The position numbers and the translations under genes are program-made. A model generated the notes under the pieces. That model saw nothing but the letters and a program-made list of their open reading frames with translations, did not search any database and had not been told where the DNA came from. Of a stretch of 64,000 nucleotides of DNA, positions 1 through 7,928 are shown one piece after another; the stretch's first letter is position 1; each line of letters starts with the position of its first letter. This DNA comes from Neisseria sp. (GTDB lineage Bacteria > Pseudomonadota > Gammaproteobacteria > Burkholderiales > Neisseriaceae): NCBI RefSeq assembly GCF_030530745.1, contig NZ_JAUMUI010000001.1, positions 106,961 to 170,960 of the forward strand, given 5' to 3'.

Positions 1-84
1 ACCGACGGAGCCTGTGTATTTTTTCACCAACTCGGACACGGGCTCGTTAAAACGGCCCGACCAGGTTTTGTTATCGTTCATCAT
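1..84 (-). CDS. argH: Argininosuccinate lyase, N-terminal fragment
   Basis: Only the first 28 codons are inside the window; the gene runs off the left edge. The reading begins [12 protein letters not shown] and continues with [15 protein letters not shown], the conserved opening of argininosuccinate lyase, which splits argininosuccinate into arginine and fumarate in the last step of arginine synthesis. Two ATG codons are adjacent (84-82 and 81-79); either could be the start. It is divergent from the sensor kinase gene at 128, with only 43 bp between them. Identification rests on this short but characteristic N-terminus. Confidence 0.85.
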   Translation of the reverse strand, partial: MMNDNKTWSGRFNEPVSELVKKYTGSVG

Positions 85-127
85 TCGCTCGCTTGCTTAT
101 CGCATTAGTTAGGATTTTGTTGTAAAG

Positions 128-1165
128 ATGCCTATTATACGTCAAATGCACACTTGGTTTGCAGTTCCCGATTTGCGCAATTTCGGCACCATATCGCGCC
201 TGATGCTGACAAGCATGCTGGCTTTGCTGCTGTTTCCGCTGATCAGCAATTCTTCGGAAAGCTACCTTGGGCAGGTTTACGGAAATGCCGCATGGGCGGC
301 ACCCACGCTGCTGCTGATTCTGGTGAAGGGCTACACACTGGCAAACGTGCTGCGGCGCGTTACCGAATCCAGATTCGCCGTGCCTGTCATACATATCTCC
401 AACCTAGTAATATTTACAGTGGTGGATTATGTGGTATTGGGCGAGCGCATGTCGTTTTGGCAACACTTTTTCCTGTTCAATTTCTTTGCTTTGGGGTTTA
501 TGTACACCGAAGCCTCGCGCCGTTACAGCCTGGCGCCCTCGCTTTCCGAAGCGCGTTTGAGCGCGCTGACCGCCCGCATCCGCCCGCACTTTCTGTTTAA
601 CAGCCTCAACGCTGCCATCAGCCTGATCCGCCTGCGCCCCTATGATGCGGAAACCCTGCTCGAAAATCTGGCCAACCTGTTCCGCGCCCAACTGCGCGAC
701 GGCAGCCAAAACAGCACGCTGGGGCAGGAAATCGAATGGGCGCAGGAATACATCGCCATCGAACAGATCCGCATGGGCCACACGCGCGTGCAGGTGATGT
801 GGCAGCACCATGCGCCCGACGACGCCGAAACGCCGCACCTTCTGCTGCAGCCCCTGCTGGAAAACGCCGTGTTCCACGGCATTGAATCCACCCACCGCCC
901 CGGCTGCATTTCGGTGCTGACCACGCGCCAGAAACATTGGATCTATATCCGCATCGAAAACCCCTACGTTCCCACCGACAGCCAGGAAAACGCCAAACCC
1001 CACAAAGGCAATTCTATGGCGCTGCGCAACCTGAAAGAGCGTTTGGCGCTGATGTACGACAACGATGCGGTGATTAAAAGCCGCCAGCTCGACGGTATTT
1101 TCCGCGTCGACATCCGCCTGCCCTACCGCAGGAAGTCTTCCGATTTAAAGCAGCTGTTCGGTTAA
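128..1165 (+). CDS. AlgZ/LytS-type sensor histidine kinase
   Basis: 345 residues. The first ~125 residues contain several hydrophobic segments, so the N-terminal half is a membrane sensor. The kinase core has the family's H-box RPHFLFNSLNAA with the phospho-accepting His at about residue 154, an N-box (LLLQPLLENAVFHG near 245) and a C-terminal glycine-rich ATP segment (GNSMALRNLKERLALMY). This is the His_kinase/HATPase arrangement of LytS, YehU and AlgZ (FimS). In Pseudomonas, algZ lies beside argH and is followed by the LytTR regulator algR. Here argH is adjacent, but the next gene is a metallopeptidase, so no partner regulator is encoded nearby. The signal sensed is unknown. Confidence 0.85.
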   Translation: MPIIRQMHTWFAVPDLRNFGTISRLMLTSMLALLLFPLISNSSESYLGQVYGNAAWAAPTLLLILVKGYTLANVLRRVTESRFAVPVIHISNLVIFTVVDYVVLGERMSFWQHFFLFNFFALGFMYTEASRRYSLAPSLSEARLSALTARIRPHFLFNSLNAAISLIRLRPYDAETLLENLANLFRAQLRDGSQNSTLGQEIEWAQEYIAIEQIRMGHTRVQVMWQHHAPDDAETPHLLLQPLLENAVFHGIESTHRPGCISVLTTRQKHWIYIRIENPYVPTDSQENAKPHKGNSMALRNLKERLALMYDNDAVIKSRQLDGIFRVDIRLPYRRKSSDLKQLFG

Positions 1166-1181
1166 GAGCCACACCCGCATC

Positions 1182-1216
1182 AAGGCCGTCTGAAAAATTG
1201 TTTTTCAGACGGCCTT
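1182..1216 (+). terminator. Convergent-DUS hairpin terminator
   Basis: Two inverted uptake sequences (AGGCCGTCTGAAAAA and its complement) form a near-perfect stem with a 3-nt loop, followed by TTTTATG. It sits 17 bp after the stop codon of the kinase gene, the usual position of such terminators in Neisseria. Confidence 0.8.
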
Positions 1217-1314
1217 TTATGCAAAAATCCTGCCGCCCTTCCCTCTGCCGCCTTAAACCCGAAAAGCAGGCGTATAATGCTGCCGTATTTTTTACCCGCA
1301 AAAGGAATCAGACC

Positions 1315-2145
1315 ATGCGTTGGCAAGGAAGGAAACAAAGCTCTAACGTGGAAGACCGCCGCAGCCGGGGCAGCCGCACCGGCGGCAAAGGCACCGGCAT
1401 CATCGGCATCATCATTTTACTGGTGGGCGCTTATTACGGCGTGGATTTATCCGGCATTGTCGGCACACCGCAAATCGGCACAGCCGCGCAGCAGTCTTCA
1501 CTCAGCAGCGGGCAGGAAGCCCAATTAAACGAGCTCTCGCGCGTGGTGCTGGCCGACACCGAAAGCGTGTGGGCCGATTATTTCAGCAAACGCGGCAGCC
1601 GCTACACACCCGCCACGCTGGTGCTCTACACCGCCGGCACCCAAACCGCCTGCGGCACCGGCCGGGCGGCGATGGGGCCGTTTTACTGCCCGGCCGACCG
1701 TAAGGTTTATCTGGATTTGTCGTTCTACGAAGACATGCGCAAACAGCTCGGCGCATCGGGCGATGCGGCGTTTGCCTATGTGATTGCCCACGAAGTCGGC
1801 CACCATGTGCAAAACCTGCTCGGTATTCTGCCGCAGGTGAACCAGGCACAGCAGAGCGTGGGCAAAACGCAGGCCAACGCGCTTTCGGTGAAGCTCGAAT
1901 TGCAGGCCGACTGCTTTGCCGGCATTTGGGCGCATTACGCCGTCAACCAGAAACTGTTTGAAGAGGGCGACATCGAAGAGGCCGTGGCCGCCGCCGAAGC
2001 AGTGGGCGACGACCGCCTGCAACAACAGGCGCAAGGCTATGCCGTGCCCGACAGTTTCACCCACGGCTCGTCTGCCCAGCGCATGGCATGGTTCAAACGC
2101 GGCATGCAGAGCGGCGACATCAATCAATGCAATACGTTTTCTTGA
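1315..2145 (+). CDS. ypfJ: YpfJ-type neutral zinc metallopeptidase
   Basis: 276 residues from ATG 1315 (MRWQGRKQSS). An upstream in-frame ATG at 1198 would translate the DUS hairpin and was not chosen. A basic N-terminus precedes one membrane segment (about 28-42, GIIGIIILLVGAYYG), so the body is probably exposed on the far side of the inner membrane. The zinc motif HEVGH is at 159-163, with the third-ligand-type motif ELQADCFAG about 40 residues later. The family is the neutral zinc metallopeptidases (YpfJ/KPN_02809); its substrate is unknown. Full length for the family. Confidence 0.88.
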   Translation: MRWQGRKQSSNVEDRRSRGSRTGGKGTGIIGIIILLVGAYYGVDLSGIVGTPQIGTAAQQSSLSSGQEAQLNELSRVVLADTESVWADYFSKRGSRYTPATLVLYTAGTQTACGTGRAAMGPFYCPADRKVYLDLSFYEDMRKQLGASGDAAFAYVIAHEVGHHVQNLLGILPQVNQAQQSVGKTQANALSVKLELQADCFAGIWAHYAVNQKLFEEGDIEEAVAAAEAVGDDRLQQQAQGYAVPDSFTHGSSAQRMAWFKRGMQSGDINQCNTFS

Positions 2146-2174
2146 TTAATTATTTGTTTTAAAAATAAAAAGAA

Positions 2175-2200
2175 GGCCGTCTGAAAAATTTCAGACGGCC
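2175..2200. terminator. Convergent-DUS hairpin
   Basis: Inverted uptake sequences (GGCCGTCTGAAA / TTTCAGACGGCC) lie between the convergent ypfJ-type gene and the membrane protein gene at 2223. The stem could end transcripts from both sides. Confidence 0.7.
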
Positions 2201-2222
2201 TGCTGCCTTTCAAAATGTTTTT

Positions 2223-2837
2223 CTACTGAATATGGTTCGACACCATGATATTCACGGTTGACAACAGCGACACCATCACCGCCAATGTGCCGGATATATC
2301 CGTAAAATAAGCCGTTTTTCTCAGTTTCACACCCAAGCCGAGCTGTATGATCAGAATCGCAGGCAACGGCAGGCTCAGATAATGGAAGGCATTCATAGAC
2401 AACACACCCGAAATCCCCAGCAACATCATGGCCAGCGAATACACCGCCGCCCAAAAAATATAAACCAAAGCATAGGTTTTGATGATGTTTTGCATGGGGC
2501 TGTTGCCCGTTTGGTCTTTTTTATACGTATACAGCGCAAAACCGGCAGCCACATGGAACACGGTGCAAGACAGCACAAATAAGGCAAATGAAATAAACGC
2601 CACCATACCCGTAAACGTAGGCAGCCTGGCCAGATAATAAAGCGGCATCATCCAAAAACTGCCGGCCAATAGGCTGAGAATGCCCGATGCAAAAATATTT
2701 TTGTCGGGCGTGTTGGCAATCACACTGTCTCTGCCCTGCTGCGGATTGCGGCGGTCGCGCCCCGAAAACAGCAGCACGCCCGCATACATATGAACCAGCC
2801 CCGATGCCAAAACCATTACCGCCATTGATAAATCCAT
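2223..2837 (-). CDS. Multi-pass membrane protein of unknown function
   Basis: 204 residues with about six hydrophobic stretches, including residues 1-25, 50-72, 77-107, 122-146, 150-168 and 183-197. The one extended polar section lies after the first membrane segment (RDRRNPQQGRDSV). I see no catalytic motif and do not recognise the family. The ATG at 2837 is used; a weak GGAGCGG-like binding site lies upstream. It is a single-gene unit with its own convergent-DUS terminator at the 3' side. Confidence 0.7.
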   Translation of the reverse strand: MDLSMAVMVLASGLVHMYAGVLLFSGRDRRNPQQGRDSVIANTPDKNIFASGILSLLAGSFWMMPLYYLARLPTFTGMVAFISFALFVLSCTVFHVAAGFALYTYKKDQTGNSPMQNIIKTYALVYIFWAAVYSLAMMLLGISGVLSMNAFHYLSLPLPAILIIQLGLGVKLRKTAYFTDISGTLAVMVSLLSTVNIMVSNHIQ

Positions 2838-3048
2838 ATCCGCTCCCGCTTATTAAAAATATGAGGCTTTTGCAAAATTCAAAGACATCACAAAAAGTTT
2901 ATCTGCCGCCATAACTCAGCCTCGATCCCAATGCCCGTATTGCTTTTGCAACCAAAAGATACTCGGGTAAAGCCCGGGTATGACGGTATCAGGTATGTTC
3001 AGGCGGCCTCAAACGCCTTTTGCCAAACCCGCCGGAAAAACGGCACGG

Positions 3049-4017
3049 TTACAGCGCACCCGCCACTTTCTTATTGCGCATCAAACACAGCATATCGGCG
3101 GCAACGTGGGCGGCAGCGATGGCGGTGATTTCAGCGTTGTCGTAGGCCGGTGAAACTTCCACCACGTCCATACCGACGATATTCAAATTGCCCAGCGCGC
3201 GGATAATGCCCAGCGCGGTGTGCGAATTGAGGCCGCCGGGAACGGGGGTGCCGGTGCCGGGGGCGAACGCGGGGTCGAGGCAGTCGATATCGAAGGTGAT
3301 GTAAACGGGGTGGCTGCCGATGATGTCGTAGATGCGTTTGACGGTGGCTTCGATGCCGTTTTCATTCACCCACGGCGCAAACAGCATGTTCATGCCCATA
3401 AAGTCGCTGTTCCAAGTGCGGATGCCGACTTGTGCGGAAGTGTGCGGGTTGATCAGGCCGTCTTTAATGGCTTTGTAAAACATGGTGCCGTGGTTGAGCG
3501 ACTCGGGCGCATCGTCGGGCCAAGTGTCGCAATGGGCGTCGAAATGCAAGAGGCTCAAGGGCTTGCCGTATTTTTCGGCGTGCGCCTGCAATAATGGATA
3601 GGTGATGAAATGGTCGCCGCCGAACGTGAGCATTTTGGCGTTGCTGTTGGTGATAATGTCGAGCGCGTGCTGTTTGATGGTTTCACGTATCGTCCACGGT
3701 TGGTGGGCGTCGAACCAGCAGTCGCCGTAATCGATAACGGCCAGATCGTCGAACGGGTCGAAACCCCACGGAAACAGGTTCAGTTCTGCCAGCTGCACGC
3801 TGGCTGCACGGATGGCGGCAGGGCCCAAGCGTGCGCCGGGGCGGAAGGTGGTGGCCAAATCGAGCGGCACGCCCGACACCACCACGTCCACACCGGCCAA
3901 ATCACGGGTGTAGCGGCGGCGCATAAACGATAAGGCACCGGCATAGGTGTTTTCAATGGTGGAGCCTTGCAGCGATTCGCGGCGGAACGCGCCGTCGCCG
4001 TAGATTTTTCCGTTCAT
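3049..4017 (-). CDS. speB: Agmatinase (ureohydrolase family)
   Basis: 322 residues from ATG 4017, preceded by GAGGGC at a good distance; a longer in-frame start at 4131 has no support. The manganese-site motifs are intact: GGDH (133-136), DAHCD (160-164) and FDIDCLD with D243 and D245. Ureohydrolases of this type cleave agmatine to putrescine and urea; the C-terminal PGTGTPVPGG loop fits agmatinase rather than arginase. Arginine decarboxylase (speA, 27768) and a PotGHI-type polyamine transporter are in the same window, which supports a role in putrescine production. Exact substrate is an inference. Confidence 0.88.
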   Translation of the reverse strand: MNGKIYGDGAFRRESLQGSTIENTYAGALSFMRRRYTRDLAGVDVVVSGVPLDLATTFRPGARLGPAAIRAASVQLAELNLFPWGFDPFDDLAVIDYGDCWFDAHQPWTIRETIKQHALDIITNSNAKMLTFGGDHFITYPLLQAHAEKYGKPLSLLHFDAHCDTWPDDAPESLNHGTMFYKAIKDGLINPHTSAQVGIRTWNSDFMGMNMLFAPWVNENGIEATVKRIYDIIGSHPVYITFDIDCLDPAFAPGTGTPVPGGLNSHTALGIIRALGNLNIVGMDVVEVSPAYDNAEITAIAAAHVAADMLCLMRNKKVAGAL

Positions 4018-4152
4018 GTTGCCTGCCCTCTTGCAAAAAATAAATATATTTTGGCCGTCTGAAAAGAGAAAAAGGCTTTCAGACGGCCTGAAAACGCGGT
4101 TTCCGCAGGAAATAAGTTTCTGCGAAGCCAAAACCCTTTTTTAAATACGCCG

Positions 4153-4839
4153 TCAATCGGCCTGTTTTTCCGCCGCTTTACGCGCGGCCTTACGCTCTTT
4201 GCGTTTGGCGCGGATGCTGCGGATGTGCTCGCGGAAAAAGCGTTGGCGTTGGCGTTTCTTCCACCAGAAATACAGCAGCACCGCCGCGCCGATGCCGATT
4301 AAAACGAACAACCCCGATTGGAACTGGTGCACTTTGTGCATCAGCCATTCGCGGTTTTCGGCGCCGTATGAGCCGAGATACACCCACACCGGCACCGAAA
4401 TCAGCGCAGCCAGGCCGTCCATAATCAAAAAGCGCAGGTAAGAAACTTTGCGGCTGATGCCGGCGGTGATGAAAATCGGCGTGCGCAAACCGGGCAGGAA
4501 GCGCGCGACAAACAGCACGCGGTTGCCGTATTTATCGAATTTTTCCTGCACCTGCGCATAGCGTTTCGGCGTCATCACGCGTGCAATAAAGCGCACTTTC
4601 AAGATTTTATGCCCGAACACGCGGCCGGCAACAAACATCAGGCCGTCGCCCACCAACACGCCGAGCATGCCCACCGCCACCATAATATGCACGTTGGTAT
4701 AGCCAAGGCCGGAAATCACGCCGCCGGCCACCAAAGTAACGTCTTCGGGTATCGGCACGCCGAAGCCGCAGGCCAGCAGCACCAAAAACACCGCTGCGTA
4801 ACCGTATTGGATAAAAAACGCTTCTAAAATTGCAAGCAT
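4153..4839 (-). CDS. DedA family membrane protein
   Basis: 228 residues. It shows the DedA/SNARE-associated layout: N-terminal hydrophobic helix, the amphipathic VPIPEDVTLVAGG segment, then the family signature around residues 115-130 (RFLPGLRTPIFITAG) and two C-terminal membrane helices. The tail (about 195-228) is strongly basic (KKRQRQR, KRKERKAARK). DedA proteins are polytopic inner-membrane proteins linked to undecaprenyl-phosphate or phospholipid flipping and envelope homeostasis. The specific lipid handled here cannot be read from sequence. A convergent-DUS pair lies between this gene and speB. Confidence 0.85.
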   Translation of the reverse strand: MLAILEAFFIQYGYAAVFLVLLACGFGVPIPEDVTLVAGGVISGLGYTNVHIMVAVGMLGVLVGDGLMFVAGRVFGHKILKVRFIARVMTPKRYAQVQEKFDKYGNRVLFVARFLPGLRTPIFITAGISRKVSYLRFLIMDGLAALISVPVWVYLGSYGAENREWLMHKVHQFQSGLFVLIGIGAAVLLYFWWKKRQRQRFFREHIRSIRAKRKERKAARKAAEKQAD

Positions 4840-4994
4840 GATGCTTGTATTCCTTATTGGTTTGATTGTATGGAATCTGTGCTGCTGTTTTCCGCCGCTG
4901 TTTTTTCAGACGGCCCCGCAGTATTTTTGAAAAATTACGGTTTGAAAACCATACTTCCAAACTTTTCCCGCAGGCCGTCTGAAAACAGCCGTGC

Positions 4995-6356
4995 CTATTT
5001 CTTGGTTTTTGCCGCAGGATCCGCCGTGCCTTGAATGGCAGCAGCGATACGTTCCGCCCCTTTCTTGGCCTGATCGATCTGGCGGGCCTCCACCATCACG
5101 CGCACTACAGGCTCGGTGCCCGAAGCGCGCAACACCACGCGGCCTTTGCCTTCGAGCTCTTTTTCCACTTCGGCCAGCACGTCTTTCGAAGCGCTCTGCC
5201 AATCCTGCCCTTTTTGAATGCGCACATTGATCATAGTTTGCGGAAACGCCTGCCAGTCGGAACACACGGTCATCAGGTCCTGCTTCAGAATGCGCAGCGC
5301 GGCCAATACCTGCAGGGCAGAAATGATGCCGTCGCCGGTATTGTGTTTGTCCATGCACAGAATATGGCCGCTGGCTTCGCCGCCGATTAACCAGCCGCGC
5401 TGGTGCAGTTGTTCCAACACATAACGGTCGCCCACTTTGGCGCGGCAGAAGGCAACGCCCTGCTCTTTCAGGGCCAGCTCCATCGCCATGTTGGTCATCA
5501 CCGTGCCGACCACGCCGCCGATTTCCACGCCTTCGCGGGCGCGGGCTTTGGCAATCACATAAATCAGACTGTCGCCGTCGTAAACCTTGCCGTTTTTATC
5601 CACCATAATCAGGCGGTCGCCGTCGCCGTCGAGCGCGATGCCGTAGTCGGCTTCGTTTTGCAGCACCGCCGCCTGCAAGGCTTTCGGGTGGGTGGCGCCG
5701 CATTTTTCGTTGATATTGTAGCCGTCGGGCTCATCTCCGATGGTTACCACCTGCGCCCCCAGCTCGTGAAATACTTTGGGCGCAACATCGTAACCCGCGC
5801 CGTTGGCGGTATCCACCACCAGTTTCAGGCCGCGCAGGTCGAGGTTGGCAGGAAACGTTGATTTGCAGAATTCGATATAGCGGTCGTCGGCACCGGTTAC
5901 GCGGCGGGCGCGCCCGAGTTTGTCGGAAGACAGGGTTTTCATTTCCTCATCAAGCCTGGCTTCGATTTCCAACTCGATTTCGTCAGAAAGCTTCACGCCG
6001 CCTTCGGCGAAAAATTTGATGCCGTTGTCGGAATAAACATTGTGCGATGCGGAAATCATCACACCGGCCGACAGGCGCAGCGCGCGCGTGAGATAGGCCA
6101 CGCCGGGCGTGGGCAGCGGGCCGGTTTGGATAACGTTGACGCCGGCGGCGGTAAAACCCGCCACCAATGCCGCTTCGAGCATATAGCCCGAAATACGGGT
6201 GTCTTTACCGATAATCACGGTGGGTTTGTGTTCGCTGTCGTGCTGAACCAACACCTGGCCTGCGGCATAACCGAGCTTCAATACAAAATCGGGGGCAATC
6301 GGAAACTGACCCACCTCACCGCGCACGCCGTCGGTGCCGAAATATTTCTTTGACAT
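4995..6356 (-). CDS. glmM: Phosphoglucosamine mutase
   Basis: 453 residues beginning [16 protein letters not shown] at ATG 6356; an ATG three codons upstream is less likely because the family starts at [10 protein letters not shown]. GlmM converts glucosamine-6-phosphate to glucosamine-1-phosphate for UDP-GlcNAc synthesis. The catalytic serine is in SASHN (S104), the magnesium loop is DGDGDR, the sugar-binding loop is GEASGH, and the phosphate-binding motif RASGTEP is near the C-terminus. Full length. The usual partner folP is not adjacent here. Confidence 0.95.
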   Translation of the reverse strand: MSKKYFGTDGVRGEVGQFPIAPDFVLKLGYAAGQVLVQHDSEHKPTVIIGKDTRISGYMLEAALVAGFTAAGVNVIQTGPLPTPGVAYLTRALRLSAGVMISASHNVYSDNGIKFFAEGGVKLSDEIELEIEARLDEEMKTLSSDKLGRARRVTGADDRYIEFCKSTFPANLDLRGLKLVVDTANGAGYDVAPKVFHELGAQVVTIGDEPDGYNINEKCGATHPKALQAAVLQNEADYGIALDGDGDRLIMVDKNGKVYDGDSLIYVIAKARAREGVEIGGVVGTVMTNMAMELALKEQGVAFCRAKVGDRYVLEQLHQRGWLIGGEASGHILCMDKHNTGDGIISALQVLAALRILKQDLMTVCSDWQAFPQTMINVRIQKGQDWQSASKDVLAEVEKELEGKGRVVLRASGTEPVVRVMVEARQIDQAKKGAERIAAAIQGTADPAAKTKK

Positions 6357-6525
6357 ATAAAACACTCCGTGAAATTGAAGCTGTCATTGTAAATCAGCAC
6401 TGCCGCGGTATCCAGCGGTTTACAAGGTTTTGCGGTTTGCGGGCTTGCGCCGGACATCCGCAACACAGGCCGTCTGAAATTTAATCGGCTATAATCATGC
6501 CTTATTCCAACCGACGGACCGCCCC

Positions 6526-7425
6526 ATGTTTTCCGAAGCCGCCAAACACCTCACCACCGTGCGCGACATCCTGCGCTTTGCCGTAAGCCGTTTCAACGAA
6601 GCCGGGCTGCATTTCGGCCACGGCAGCGACAATGCCCACGACGAAGCCGCCTATCTGATACTGCACACCCTCAACCTGCCGTTAGACACGCTTGAGCCCT
6701 ATCTTGACGCCAAGCTGCTGAGTGCCGAAAAAGAAGAAGTGCTCGGCCTTATTGAACGGCGCGTAACCGAACGCATACCCGTGGCTTACCTCACCCGGCA
6801 GGCTTGGCAGGGCGAGTTTGATTTTTATGTCGACGAGCGCGTTATCGTGCCGCGTTCGTTTGTTTATGAGCTTTTGGGCGAACCGCTGCTGCCGTGGATA
6901 GAACACGAAGAACTGGTGCACCGCGCGCTGGATTTGTGCACCGGCAGCGGCTGTCTGGCCATCCAAATGGCGCACCACTACCCCGCCGCCGAAATCGACG
7001 CGGTCGATTTAAGCCTCGATGCCTTGGAAGTGGCCGCCACCAACATCGAAAGCTACGGCCTCGAAGAGCGCATCAACCTGATCCACACCGATTTATTTGA
7101 AGGGTTGGAAGGCACATACGATTTAATCGTTTCCAACCCGCCTTACGTCGATGCCGAATCGGTGGCCGAACTGCCCGAAGAATACCTGCACGAACCCGAA
7201 CTGGCCTTAGGCAGCGGTTCGGACGGTCTCGACGCCACCCGCGAAATCATCTTGCAGGCCGCCAAGTTCTTAAACCCCAAAGGCGTGCTGCTGGTTGAAA
7301 TCGGCCACAACCGCGACGTGCTGGAAGCCGCTTATCCCGAACTGCCGTTCACCTGGCTGGAAACCAGCGGCGGCGACGGCTTCGTATTCCTGCTCACGCG
7401 CGAACAGCTTTTGGGCGGGGAATAA
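6526..7425 (+). CDS. prmB: Ribosomal protein L3 N5-glutamine methyltransferase
   Basis: 299 residues from ATG 6526. The SAM-binding motif DLCTGSGCLAIQMA precedes the catalytic NPPY (about 204-207, SNPPYVDAE), the hallmark of glutamine N5-methyltransferases. The N-terminal helical domain and the strictly conserved AYLTRQAWQGEFDFYVDERVIVPRS-type stretch match PrmB rather than the release-factor enzyme PrmC. It methylates a glutamine of ribosomal protein L3. A single-gene unit with a DUS-pair terminator behind it. Confidence 0.92.
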   Translation: MFSEAAKHLTTVRDILRFAVSRFNEAGLHFGHGSDNAHDEAAYLILHTLNLPLDTLEPYLDAKLLSAEKEEVLGLIERRVTERIPVAYLTRQAWQGEFDFYVDERVIVPRSFVYELLGEPLLPWIEHEELVHRALDLCTGSGCLAIQMAHHYPAAEIDAVDLSLDALEVAATNIESYGLEERINLIHTDLFEGLEGTYDLIVSNPPYVDAESVAELPEEYLHEPELALGSGSDGLDATREIILQAAKFLNPKGVLLVEIGHNRDVLEAAYPELPFTWLETSGGDGFVFLLTREQLLGGE

Positions 7426-7465
7426 TCTTCCCGAAAATATCAAAAACATATGCAAAGTCTGCCCG

Positions 7466-7491
7466 GGCCGTCTGAATATTTTCAGACGGCC
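7466..7491 (+). terminator. Convergent-DUS hairpin terminator
   Basis: GGCCGTCTGAA and its inverted copy separated by 4 nt, followed by TTTC, 40 bp downstream of prmB. Confidence 0.75.
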
Positions 7492-7615
7492 TTTCAGTTT
7501 CCTCAGCCAAATATCTTTGCCGCCAAACCTTACCGAAGCCCGAAACCCTTGTTTTTCGTCATACCCGGCTCCAGTTTAGAGGCAGCAGATCAACACGCAC
7601 CAACCTTCCGCCCGC

Positions 7616-7646
7616 TTGACCTTCACCATACGTTAAGGTTTATAGT
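7616..7646 (+). promoter_or_regulatory. CueR-type (MerR family) copper operator-promoter
   Basis: The -35 box TTGACC (7616-7621) and the -10 box TATAGT (7641-7646) are separated by 19 bp, the overlong spacer typical of MerR-family promoters. Inside the spacer is the dyad ACCTT (7619-7623), 11 bp, AAGGT (7635-7639), the same half-sites and spacing as the E. coli copA CueR operator. It lies 34 bp before copZ. No merR-type gene is in this window, so the regulator must be encoded elsewhere. Confidence 0.85.
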
Positions 7647-7679
7647 TAAACTCTCACCTCACTTATCACGGAGAACATT

Positions 7680-7889
7680 ATGAACACCATCACCCTCAAC
7701 ATCGGCGGAATGACCTGCGGCGGCTGCGTTAGCAGCGTTACCAAAGTTTTGGAAAACCTAAACGGCGTGAAAAAGGCCGAAGTGAGCTTGGAAAACGCCA
7801 ATGCCGTGATTACTTTCGATGCCGGCAAAATCCGAACCGCCGCCTTAATCGAAGCTGTGGAAGACGCGGGCTTCGATGCCTCGCTGTAA
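7680..7889 (+). CDS. copZ: Heavy-metal-associated domain copper chaperone
   Basis: 69 residues, a single HMA domain. The metal-binding motif is GMTCGGC (residues 10-16, Cys13 and Cys16). The rest follows the ferredoxin-like HMA pattern ending in DAGFDASL. CopZ-type proteins bind cuprous ions in the cytoplasm and hand them to CopA. It is the first gene after the CueR-type promoter and lies 39 bp before copA, so the two are almost certainly co-transcribed. An AGGCCGTCTGAA uptake sequence lies in the gap. Confidence 0.9.
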   Translation: MNTITLNIGGMTCGGCVSSVTKVLENLNGVKKAEVSLENANAVITFDAGKIRTAALIEAVEDAGFDASL

Positions 7890-7928
7890 CACAGGCCGTC
7901 TGAAACGCCCGCAGCAGAAAGAAAAACC

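Noticed and set aside
2838-3048. Possible small gene between the membrane protein and speB
   Set aside because: The short frames there consist of half of a TCGGG-type palindrome and TTTTGCAAAA-type repeat ends without binding sites.
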